A stretch of 64,000 bases of DNA from contig CH003176.1 in NCBI GenBank assembly GCA_000149265.1, positions 455,734 through 519,733 on the forward strand, in the 5' to 3' direction. Made by a program: the position numbers and the translations under genes. The notes under the pieces are model-generated. The model saw only the letters and a list, made by a program, of their open reading frames with translations. It was not told where the DNA came from and did not search any database. This stretch comes from Ciona savignyi. Its lineage: Eukaryota > Chordata > Ascidiacea > Phlebobranchia > Cionidae. Below are positions 58,901 to 59,350 of this stretch, in pieces. Position 1 is the stretch's first letter, and each line of letters opens with the position of its first letter.

Positions 58901-59343
58901 TGGTGTTCTCGACCAAAAGAGGCTTAGAAGATCTAAAACAACAACACTGTCAAAGAATGTTTTCCGGATACTTACTTTAATTAAGATTAGCAATCGGTAC
59001 ACGTACACACATATAGAAAACGTTAAATTTGCAAAACTATCACATAGAAAATGTTAAATGTACTACGCAATCACAAATATTGATACAAATAAAAAGTATG
59101 GATTAGTATTAAAAAAACACACTAAAGTTAAATTATAACTTTATTTGAAAAGTTATTATTAAAATTATATTTTAATAATTGCCTTTACAGCAGTTTGGGG
59201 CGTTTTGATAATGGATATACAAATTGTTCGTTGTGTAGTAAAGCGAAATCCTACCTATGTTTTGTGAGTGGTGGGGTTGGGGGAAGCACCAATTTGGGGC
59301 CGGCCGAAAGTTCGATTTCTTCGCTTTTGTATGAATATGGCAT
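4247..59343 (-). CDS. TENM: Teneurin (Ten-m/Odz), whole gene, 40 coding exons
   Basis: Type II transmembrane adhesion protein of about 2996 residues (vertebrate paralogues about 2700-2800). Order seen: intracellular domain 1-561, transmembrane 562-584, furin-like site 699-704, eight EGF repeats about 748-1015, Cys-rich region, TTR/FN-plug region, NHL propeller about 1323-1760, YD-repeat shell about 1760-2560, RHS core about 2536-2690, toxin-like C-terminal domain about 2740-2996. I located each exon by translated similarity to teneurins and then fixed its ends with GT/AG sites. All 40 exon phases agree and the total (8991 bases) is divisible by three. Known role of the family: homophilic and latrophilin-binding cell recognition in nervous-system and embryonic patterning. 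The ectodomain is near certain. Exons 1-6 rest on phase, strand and composition because the intracellular domain is poorly conserved. Untranslated regions and the poly(A) site were not resolved. Confidence 0.93.
5208..5328 (-). CDS. TENM: Teneurin exon 39 (linker to toxin-like domain)
   Basis: Acceptor tttttgaacag, donor TCAA|gtacgt, phases 0 to 1. Residues 2731-2770. [16 protein letters not shown] aligns with vertebrate VQCEVQKQLKAFVTLE. Without this exon, exons 38 and 40 are out of phase; with it the join reads VSSGTLFVQG, like vertebrate ASSGSIFGKG. Confidence 0.85.
5412..5847 (-). CDS. TENM: Teneurin exon 38 (RHS core with insertion)
   Basis: Acceptor cgtttttcag, donor AAAAG|gtaaat, phases 2 to 0. 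Residues 2585-2730. [27 protein letters not shown] and [15 protein letters not shown] match the family. A Ser-rich insertion of about 35-40 residues splits the usual D-Y-D-x3-GRWTSPD block, which is degenerate here ([13 protein letters not shown]). Confidence 0.94.
6330..6477 (-). CDS. TENM: Teneurin exon 37 (RHS core, first part)
   Basis: Acceptor gttctctcag, donor ATCAA|gtgagt, phases 1 to 2. Residues 2536-2584. [13 protein letters not shown] and [15 protein letters not shown] are the RHS-associated core entry shared with bacterial RHS proteins. Confidence 0.95.
6550..6682 (-). CDS. TENM: Teneurin exon 36 (YD repeats)
   Basis: Acceptor tttttactcag, donor TCCG|gtacgt, phases 0 to 1. Residues 2492-2535. 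[14 protein letters not shown] is a YD repeat; [17 protein letters not shown] matches vertebrate FFYADLTNPTKVTHLYN. Confidence 0.95.
6870..7015 (+). repeat. Dispersed repeat, copy 1
   Basis: GGGGTTGGAGTTAGGGTTAG, then GTTAAAATCAGTTTCCATAG with a C/T-rich end. It resembles 14000-14115 in the same orientation at about three bases in four. Confidence 0.5.
7052..7190 (-). CDS. TENM: Teneurin exon 35 (YD repeats)
   Basis: Acceptor tttgatcgcag, donor GAG|gtgaaa, phases 2 to 0. Residues 2445-2491. [22 protein letters not shown] matches vertebrate [22 protein letters not shown]. Confidence 0.95.
7241..7357 (+). repeat. tRNA-derived SINE copy
   Basis: GTGTGGCCTAATGG (A-box-like) and, about 80 bases on, ATTATGGGTTTGAAACTGAG (B-box-like), then GGTAAAA. 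Lies in the intron between exons 34 and 35. Confidence 0.7.
7371..7480 (+). repeat. tRNA-derived SINE copy
   Basis: GTGTATGGCTGAATGG ... AAACTTGGCCAGGTAAAA, directly after the preceding copy. A third partial 3' half (TAATAGGTTTGAAACTTAACTAGGTAA) follows at about 7515-7545. Confidence 0.65.
7632..7877 (-). CDS. TENM: Teneurin exon 34 (YD repeats)
   Basis: Acceptor ttctttccag, donor GGAAG|gttagt, phases 2 to 2. Residues 2363-2444. [36 protein letters not shown] and LRYDRRGR are canonical YD repeats. Confidence 0.95.
8265..8350 (-). repeat. tRNA-derived SINE copy (minus orientation)
   Basis: On the minus strand it reads GTTGCTGAATGGCTAAAT ... AAGCCCATAATGGGTTTGA. Lies about 20 bases beyond the donor of exon 33. 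Confidence 0.6.
8371..8567 (-). CDS. TENM: Teneurin exon 33 (YD shell)
   Basis: Acceptor tttcaccctag, donor TACAG|gtacgc, phases 0 to 2. Residues 2298-2362. [23 protein letters not shown] matches vertebrate [23 protein letters not shown]. Confidence 0.95.
8640..8795 (+). repeat. Two tRNA-derived SINE copies, one partial
   Basis: A 3' half (AATAATGGGTTCAAAACC) is followed at 8697 by AGTGGCCGAATGGTTT and, near 8762, by GGGCTCGCGGATTCAAAACTTGGCC. Confidence 0.65.
8886..9145 (-). CDS. TENM: Teneurin exon 32 (YD shell)
   Basis: Acceptor cttcaacag, donor CAT|gtgagt, phases 1 to 0. Residues 2211-2297. [18 protein letters not shown] matches vertebrate RVIYKYGKLSKLAETLYD, followed by GPLVQRHAV and [14 protein letters not shown]. 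Confidence 0.94.
9212..9307 (+). repeat. Degenerate tRNA-derived SINE copy
   Basis: The 3' end CTATCATGGGTTCAATACTAGGCCCGTAAAA is clear; the 5' A-box end is eroded. Confidence 0.5.
9671..9893 (-). CDS. TENM: Teneurin exon 31 (YD shell)
   Basis: Acceptor cctctttccag, donor CCCG|gtaagt, phases 0 to 1. Residues 2137-2210. [19 protein letters not shown] matches vertebrate YIFEFDKNDRLSSVTMPN. Confidence 0.93.
10170..10212 (-). repeat. Partial tRNA-derived SINE (3' half, minus)
   Basis: CGGGCTAAGGTTCGAACCTATGATG is the reverse complement of the family's B-box end. The A-box half is missing. Confidence 0.5.
10255..10592 (-). CDS. TENM: Teneurin exon 30 (YD shell)
   Basis: Acceptor gctctctccag, donor AAG|gttggt, phases 1 to 0. 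Residues 2024-2136. [54 protein letters not shown]: strong, colinear YD-shell match. Confidence 0.96.
10798..10900 (-). repeat. tRNA-derived SINE copy (minus orientation)
   Basis: Begins AACCGGGCTAAGTTTCG and ends TGTTAACCATTTAGTCATACAG, i.e. both ends of the family in reverse. Confidence 0.6.
11043..11246 (-). CDS. TENM: Teneurin exon 29 (YD shell)
   Basis: Acceptor tcgtcccag, donor AGCG|gtaagt, phases 1 to 1. Residues 1956-2023. [23 protein letters not shown] and [10 protein letters not shown] match vertebrate TEPHLLAGTVNP, KRNVTLP and VEWRQRKEQ. Confidence 0.94.
11287..11570 (-). repeat. Two degenerate SINE copies flanking a hairpin
   Basis: 11281-11365 and 11470-11570 are diverged direct copies of each other (CATGTCAT-TTTACCTTG ... 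GGGTCGG-GG-TTAACCA). Between them GAAACACTAAAA (about 11384) and TTTTAGTGTTTC (about 11450) form inverted arms. Confidence 0.45.
11630..11941 (-). CDS. TENM: Teneurin exon 28 (YD repeats)
   Basis: Acceptor atttccacag, donor GAAG|gtaaat, phases 1 to 1. Residues 1852-1955. [14 protein letters not shown] and [13 protein letters not shown] are YD repeats (Y-x-YD-x2-GRL). Confidence 0.94.
12232..12316 (-). CDS. TENM: Teneurin exon 27 (YD shell)
   Basis: Acceptor tatgtttccag, donor AGAG|gtgggt, phases 0 to 1. Residues 1824-1851, a short exon aligning with the vertebrate segment between LWLVVPDGQ and the first full YD repeat. Weakly conserved, but the phase is required and the splice sites are good. 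Confidence 0.88.
12389..12446 (+). repeat. Short direct repeat, 23-base unit
   Basis: TAACAGCTGG(G/A)CCGTTACAGG occurs twice, about 35 bases apart, just beyond the exon 26 donor. Confidence 0.6.
12459..12680 (-). CDS. TENM: Teneurin exon 26 (propeller to YD shell)
   Basis: Acceptor cttcttcccag, donor GAGGG|gtaagc, phases 0 to 0. Residues 1750-1823. [18 protein letters not shown] matches vertebrate DQELYLFDTTGKHLYTQ. The first YD-type hairpins ([20 protein letters not shown]) begin here. Confidence 0.94.
12700..12745 (-). repeat. Partial tRNA-derived SINE (3' half, minus)
   Basis: CTTAGTTTTGAACCTATGATAGGCTTGT is the reverse of the B-box end. It begins about 20 bases from the exon 26 acceptor, inside its branch-point region. 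Confidence 0.55.
13146..13329 (-). CDS. TENM: Teneurin exon 25 (last NHL repeat)
   Basis: Acceptor tctattccag, donor AAAG|gtaaga, phases 2 to 0. Residues 1688-1749. [26 protein letters not shown] and [15 protein letters not shown] follow the family's Cys-containing last blade. Confidence 0.95.
13392..13508 (-). repeat. tRNA-derived SINE copy (minus orientation)
   Basis: TTACCAGGCTAGGTTTTAAACC ... GGGCTCGTCA ... ATCGGTCGCGTTTATCGTTCGGTCAT, full length in reverse. Confidence 0.65.
13581..13706 (-). CDS. TENM: Teneurin exon 24 (NHL repeat)
   Basis: Acceptor cttatttacag, donor TCGAC|gtaagt, phases 2 to 2. Residues 1646-1687. [20 protein letters not shown] and RVRRID match vertebrate VSHNGVLYIAETD and RIRQV. 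Confidence 0.93.
13995..14115 (+). repeat. Dispersed repeat, copy 2, with G run
   Basis: A run of 14 G, GGAGTTGGGTTGAAATTAGTTTACACAG, then a T-rich end: the partner of 6870-7015. An AAGG microsatellite (13908-13922) lies just before it. Confidence 0.5.
14259..14428 (-). CDS. TENM: Teneurin exon 23 (NHL repeat)
   Basis: Acceptor tttttccag, donor GACCG|gtaaga, phases 0 to 2. Residues 1590-1645. [26 protein letters not shown] and AAGIPLHC match vertebrate counterparts. The insertion after the conserved HC is shorter than in vertebrates. Confidence 0.94.
14640..14740 (-). repeat. tRNA-derived SINE copy (minus orientation)
   Basis: TTACCGGGCTAAGTTTTAATTCTATGATGGG ... GATCGCGTTAACGATTCAGCCAT. It lies about 25 bases from the exon 22 donor. 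Confidence 0.65.
14766..14977 (-). CDS. TENM: Teneurin exon 22 (NHL repeat)
   Basis: Acceptor cctcctccag, donor CAG|gtgaga, phases 1 to 0. Residues 1519-1589. [21 protein letters not shown] followed by [13 protein letters not shown] is the best preserved blade of the propeller. Confidence 0.95.
15245..15422 (-). CDS. TENM: Teneurin exon 21 (NHL repeat)
   Basis: Acceptor cttttctacag, donor GAAG|gtaagt, phases 0 to 1. Residues 1460-1518. [17 protein letters not shown] and [13 protein letters not shown] match vertebrate YYLATDPMSGAVFLSD and SEVVAGTGDQCLP. Confidence 0.94.
15501..15602 (+). repeat. tRNA-derived SINE copy
   Basis: GACGGAATGGTCTACACGA at the A-box end and ATGATTGGTTCGATACTTAGCCCGGTA at the B-box end. 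Confidence 0.6.
15779..15930 (-). CDS. TENM: Teneurin exon 20 (NHL repeat)
   Basis: Acceptor attccattcag, donor AAA|gtaaac, phases 1 to 0. Residues 1409-1459. [17 protein letters not shown] plus YIRKID is a typical NHL blade. Confidence 0.93.
16168..16425 (-). CDS. TENM: Teneurin exon 19 (entry to NHL propeller)
   Basis: Acceptor gtttttacag, donor AACG|gtaagt, phases 1 to 1. Residues 1323-1408. [22 protein letters not shown] and [16 protein letters not shown] follow the vertebrate order into the propeller. Confidence 0.95.
16614..16881 (-). CDS. TENM: Teneurin exon 18 (FN-plug region)
   Basis: Acceptor attttttcag, donor AAAAG|gttggt, phases 0 to 1. Residues 1234-1322. [17 protein letters not shown] is nearly identical to vertebrate [17 protein letters not shown], and [17 protein letters not shown] matches the next conserved block. 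Confidence 0.95.
17376..17658 (-). CDS. TENM: Teneurin exon 17 (TTR-like domain, second part)
   Basis: Acceptor tctctcttcag, donor CAG|gttagc, phases 2 to 0. Residues 1139-1233. [15 protein letters not shown] and VPWNDFVVM match vertebrate equivalents; the exon ends GSVIPEIQ (vertebrate GPIVPEIQ). A Ser-rich loop in the middle (PSSSGLSSG) is longer than usual. Confidence 0.94.
17745..17864 (-). CDS. TENM: Teneurin exon 16 (TTR-like domain, first part)
   Basis: Acceptor ttccacctcag, donor GGATG|gtacgt. Residues 1099-1138. [17 protein letters not shown] matches vertebrate VIRGQVMTSDGTPLVGV, the transthyretin-related beta domain that follows the EGF stalk. Confidence 0.94.
17942..18158 (-). CDS. 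TENM: Teneurin exon 15 (cysteine-rich region)
   Basis: Acceptor gtggttgcag, donor CCTAA|gtacgt, phases 1 to 2. Residues 1027-1098. The [13 protein letters not shown] block matches vertebrate DCMDPDCCLQPLC. A Ser/Arg-rich linker follows. Confidence 0.93.
18575..18724 (-). CDS. TENM: Teneurin exon 14 (EGF repeat 8)
   Basis: Acceptor tataccttccag, donor TTGG|gtatgt, phases 1 to 1. Residues 977-1026. EGF 8 has six cysteines with a longer C3-C4 loop ([10 protein letters not shown]), followed by CTNMKDDD, the start of the Cys-rich link. Confidence 0.93.
19056..19244 (-). CDS. TENM: Teneurin exon 13 (EGF repeats 6 and 7)
   Basis: Acceptor ccgtctacag, donor TTCC|gtgagt, phases 1 to 1. Residues 914-976 form two complete six-cysteine repeats. 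[11 protein letters not shown] and [10 protein letters not shown] are nearly identical to vertebrate EGF 6-7. Confidence 0.95.
19245..19980 (-). other. TENM: Intron 12 of teneurin
   Basis: 735 bases, with a purine-rich stretch near 19575-19625. Nothing else recognised. Confidence 0.8.
19981..20181 (-). CDS. TENM: Teneurin exon 12 (EGF repeats 4 and 5)
   Basis: Acceptor atattttccag, donor GCCG|gtaggt, phases 1 to 1. Residues 847-913. EGF 4 has six cysteines. EGF 5 has Tyr in place of the third (GHGTYDVT), the second unpaired-cysteine repeat used for dimerisation in the family. Confidence 0.94.
20481..20675 (-). CDS. TENM: Teneurin exon 11 (EGF repeats 2 and 3)
   Basis: Acceptor tccaccttcag, donor GAAA|gtgagt, phases 1 to 1. 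Residues 782-846. In EGF 2 the third cysteine is Tyr (GNGVYAHG), leaving an unpaired cysteine as in other teneurins. EGF 3 has all six. Confidence 0.94.
20742..20843 (-). CDS. TENM: Teneurin exon 10 (EGF repeat 1)
   Basis: Acceptor ttttcaacag, phases 1 to 1. Residues 748-781 form one six-cysteine EGF-like repeat of the tenascin type (C-x3-C-x5-C-x4-C-x-C-x8-C). Confidence 0.93.
21144..21387 (-). CDS. TENM: Teneurin exon 9 (furin-like site, pre-EGF strand)
   Basis: Acceptor ctacccgcag, donor CCA|gtaagt, phases 0 to 1. Residues 667-747: [10 protein letters not shown] aligns with vertebrate FDFVELLDG, and [17 protein letters not shown] with FIQYLDSGIWHLAFYND. Between them lies KKRSRR (699-704), a basic cleavage motif. 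Confidence 0.93.
21388..23237 (-). other. TENM: Intron 8 of teneurin
   Basis: Relatively GC-rich around 22078-22754, with open frames on both strands that look like composition effects. No domain recognised. Confidence 0.75.
23169..23228 (+). repeat. 22-base direct repeat with internal palindrome
   Basis: CGTACAAAACAATGTACGGA is present at 23169 and 23207, each containing GTAC...GTAC. The second copy ends about 9 bases from the exon 8 donor. Confidence 0.75.
23238..23416 (-). CDS. TENM: Teneurin exon 8 (juxtamembrane ectodomain)
   Basis: Acceptor cttttcttag, donor AAAA|gtgagt, phases 1 to 0. Residues 607-666 contain the family signature [11 protein letters not shown] (vertebrate YGRKGLPPSHT) and an NCS N-glycosylation sequon. 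Confidence 0.92.
23467..23572 (-). repeat. tRNA-derived SINE copy (minus orientation)
   Basis: TTACCAGGTTAATTTTCAAAC ... GTATCGGTCGCGTTAACCATTCGGCCACACAC. One of the cleanest A-box ends. It sits 50 bases upstream of exon 8 in the transcript sense. Confidence 0.7.
24806..25161 (-). CDS. TENM: Teneurin exon 7 (transmembrane segment)
   Basis: Acceptor tttcatttccag. Residues 488-606 contain the conserved WKCAALS start of the membrane helix and a 20-odd-residue hydrophobic stretch (about 562-584), with basic residues before it. This gives type II topology. The only donor in the required phase is CAT|gtatcg, a weak site, so the exact end is less sure than the rest. Confidence 0.88.
27540..27597 (+). 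repeat. Partial tRNA-derived SINE (3' half)
   Basis: AACGGTCTCTCAGTGATAAGCCCATCATGGGTGCGATGCTTAACTCGGTAAAA. 5' half absent. Confidence 0.6.
28481..28590 (+). repeat. tRNA-derived SINE copy
   Basis: GTCGTGTTGCCGAATGTTTAACG ... GCAACGAGCCCATGATGGGCTTGAAACTAAGTCCAGTAAAA; full length with a short A-run in the middle. Confidence 0.75.
29592..29743 (-). CDS. TENM: Teneurin exon 6 (intracellular)
   Basis: Acceptor tttgctgcag, donor GGGAG|gtatgt, phases 0 to 2. Residues 438-487 are Thr/Pro-rich with an [10 protein letters not shown] segment. The final AG joins the first G of the membrane exon as Arg. Confidence 0.7.
31629..31727 (+). repeat. tRNA-derived SINE copy
   Basis: TTGTGTGGCCGAATGGTTAACG ... 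AACGGTCTTAGCGACAAGC ... CTCGGCCCGGTAAAA. It ends about 20 bases from the exon 5 donor. Confidence 0.75.
31747..32105 (-). CDS. TENM: Teneurin exon 5 (acidic and dibasic intracellular segment)
   Basis: Acceptor ttttacacag. Residues 318-437 include NRRKLL, then an acidic run ([14 protein letters not shown]). This resembles the Arg/Ser-then-acid layout of vertebrate teneurin intracellular domains. The donor is ambiguous. I chose GCG|gtaggg (phase 0), which fits exon 6; an earlier ATCG|gtaatt (phase 1) does not. A SINE copy ends about 20 bases past the donor. Confidence 0.7.
32768..32987 (-). CDS. TENM: Probable alternative first exon of teneurin
   Basis: Open from ATG at 32987-32985 ([13 protein letters not shown]) to donor TCAG|gtaatt, phase 1, the same phase as exon 4. 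Either can therefore be joined to exon 5, here reading HEESG-ISSTD. It encodes 73 residues with RPLISRR and a basic SRRVRWRH. Upstream acceptors (gatcag, atcgtag) are weak, so I favour a start exon driven by an internal promoter. It could instead be a cassette exon after exon 4 with a split Glu. Confidence 0.5.
32988..35912 (-). other. TENM: Large intron 4, left part
   Basis: Between the alternative exon and the transposon. Contains the minisatellite at 34.7 kb and nothing else that I can support. Confidence 0.65.
34695..34905. repeat. Degenerate minisatellite
   Basis: Irregular units built from GTTGCCAAACTTGACTAAGTGACC and TTTGCTAAAAGTGACAAAAA repeat about seven times with drift. The minus-strand open frame over it (34612-34851) only reflects the repeat. 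Confidence 0.75.
35917..36520 (+). repeat. Left terminal inverted repeat of the transposon
   Basis: Reverse complement of 38120-38736 with scattered substitutions. It contains an open stretch (36023-36256) starting [10 protein letters not shown] that is repeated, inverted, in the right arm with only a few changes. Confidence 0.9.
36590..37860 (+). pseudogene. Decayed transposase-like gene inside the element
   Basis: Fragments in shifting plus-strand frames include a Cys-pair region ([20 protein letters not shown]), [19 protein letters not shown] near 37146-37200, and a frame-shifted [18 protein letters not shown] near 37225-37280. The DG-x-A-x-QYKN and HGK-like G-P-C-x-G-x-G-x-T-x-KR blocks resemble transposase-type proteins I have seen in animal genomes, but I cannot name the family. 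Several stops and frameshifts make it inactive as read. Confidence 0.6.
38120..38736 (-). repeat. Right terminal inverted repeat of the transposon
   Basis: Mirror of the left arm. The 77-codon open stretch recurs at 38386-38619 on the minus strand, differing at about four residues. The two arms could fold into a long hairpin if transcribed. Confidence 0.9.
46407..46490 (-). repeat. tRNA-derived SINE copy (minus orientation)
   Basis: CAGCTTCGATCCCATGATGG ... CGGTATACGTTAACCATTCAGCTGCACA. Confidence 0.65.
49415..49520 (-). repeat. Possible second tRNA-like repeat
   Basis: On the minus strand, GCCGTAGAGCATTGG, a GGTTGGCGATCAACC hairpin, then CCAGGTTCGAACCAGG resemble A box, anticodon arm and B box of a tRNA-derived sequence. 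The stem pairing is too poor for a functional tRNA. Only one copy is seen. Confidence 0.35.
51101..51569 (-). CDS. TENM: Teneurin exon 4 (basic and proline-rich intracellular)
   Basis: Acceptor cttgcccag, donor AAAG|gttaga, phases 0 to 1. Residues 162-317 carry a basic cluster (RHRRRD, then RQKKG) at about 215-229 that could act as a nuclear localisation signal. A Pro/Thr-rich end follows (HPPTSTTPR). Phase 1 at the end fits exon 5, which starts with two bases of a split Gly codon. Confidence 0.65.
51637..51828 (-). CDS. TENM: Possible alternative first exon of teneurin
   Basis: Starts at ATG 51828 with an in-frame TAA immediately before it and ends CACCG|gtaaat in phase 0, matching the phase-0 acceptor of exon 4 only 67 bases away. 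It encodes 64 residues, including [17 protein letters not shown]. No recognised domain. This may be a start exon for a shorter isoform, or chance. Confidence 0.4.
52121..52341 (-). CDS. TENM: Possible cassette exon of teneurin
   Basis: Acceptor tttgctgacattag, donor GAAAA|gtgagc, phases 1 to 0. These are the same phases as exon 3, so exon 2 could join here and then continue to exon 4. It encodes about 74 residues rich in Ser, Arg and Pro ([15 protein letters not shown]). No conserved domain; it rests on open frame, phase and splice sites only. Confidence 0.35.
52342..55426 (-). other. TENM: Intron 3 of teneurin
   Basis: Apart from the possible cassette exon at its downstream end, no exon, repeat or RNA gene recognised. 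Confidence 0.6.
55427..55596 (-). CDS. TENM: Teneurin exon 3 (Ser/Asp-rich intracellular)
   Basis: Acceptor attaccccctcag, donor GAG|gtatgt, phases 1 to 0. Residues 105-161 include a second TDSGHHSND motif resembling one in exon 2. A SINE copy begins 30 bases upstream of the acceptor (in the transcript sense), inside the branch-point region. Confidence 0.65.
55626..55735 (+). repeat. tRNA-derived SINE copy (near consensus)
   Basis: GGTGTGGCCGAATGGTTAAAACGACCGAT at the A-box end, a TA run, then CCCATGATGGGTTCGAAACTTAGTCAGGTAA. The GGTTCGAAACT B box is intact, so this looks like a young copy. It lies 30 bases from exon 3. Confidence 0.8.
57230..57665. repeat. Degenerate G/T-rich repeat with C/A-rich mirror arm
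   Basis: 57360-57665 carries many variants of (G)GGGTTAAAACTTGT/GGGTTAATACTTGT on the plus strand. 57230-57350 has the opposite strand sense (AACCACAC, AACCCACGCAAG). Together they form an imperfect inverted array, split by a SINE. Confidence 0.55.
57514..57570 (+). repeat. Internally deleted tRNA-derived SINE
   Basis: ACGGTCGTGTGGCCGAGTGGTCC is joined directly to TTGGGTTCGAAACTTGTG, so A and B boxes are only about 20 bases apart. It is inserted in the G/T-rich degenerate repeat. Confidence 0.65.
58709..58932 (-). CDS. TENM: Teneurin exon 2 (Ser/Asn-rich intracellular)
   Basis: Acceptor gttgttttag, donor CAG|gtatgt, phases 2 to 1. Residues 30-104 are rich in Ser, Asn and Gly, with repeats of [11 protein letters not shown] type, and low complexity. 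No globular domain is visible. The exon is more GC-rich than its flanks and open in only one sensible frame. Confidence 0.65.
59255..59343 (-). CDS. TENM: Teneurin exon 1 (start codon, proline-rich N-terminus)
   Basis: Begins with ATG at 59343-59341, encoding MPYSYKSEE and then a PPTPP stretch. Ends CATAG before a gtagga donor (phase 2), which joins to the single A of exon 2 to make Arg. Residues 1-29. An acceptor-like ctatag lies seven bases upstream of the ATG, so this exon could be the target of cis- or SL trans-splicing, which is common in Ciona. Its assignment rests on the phase match to exon 2. Confidence 0.6.
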
Positions 59344-59350
59344 GACGTCA

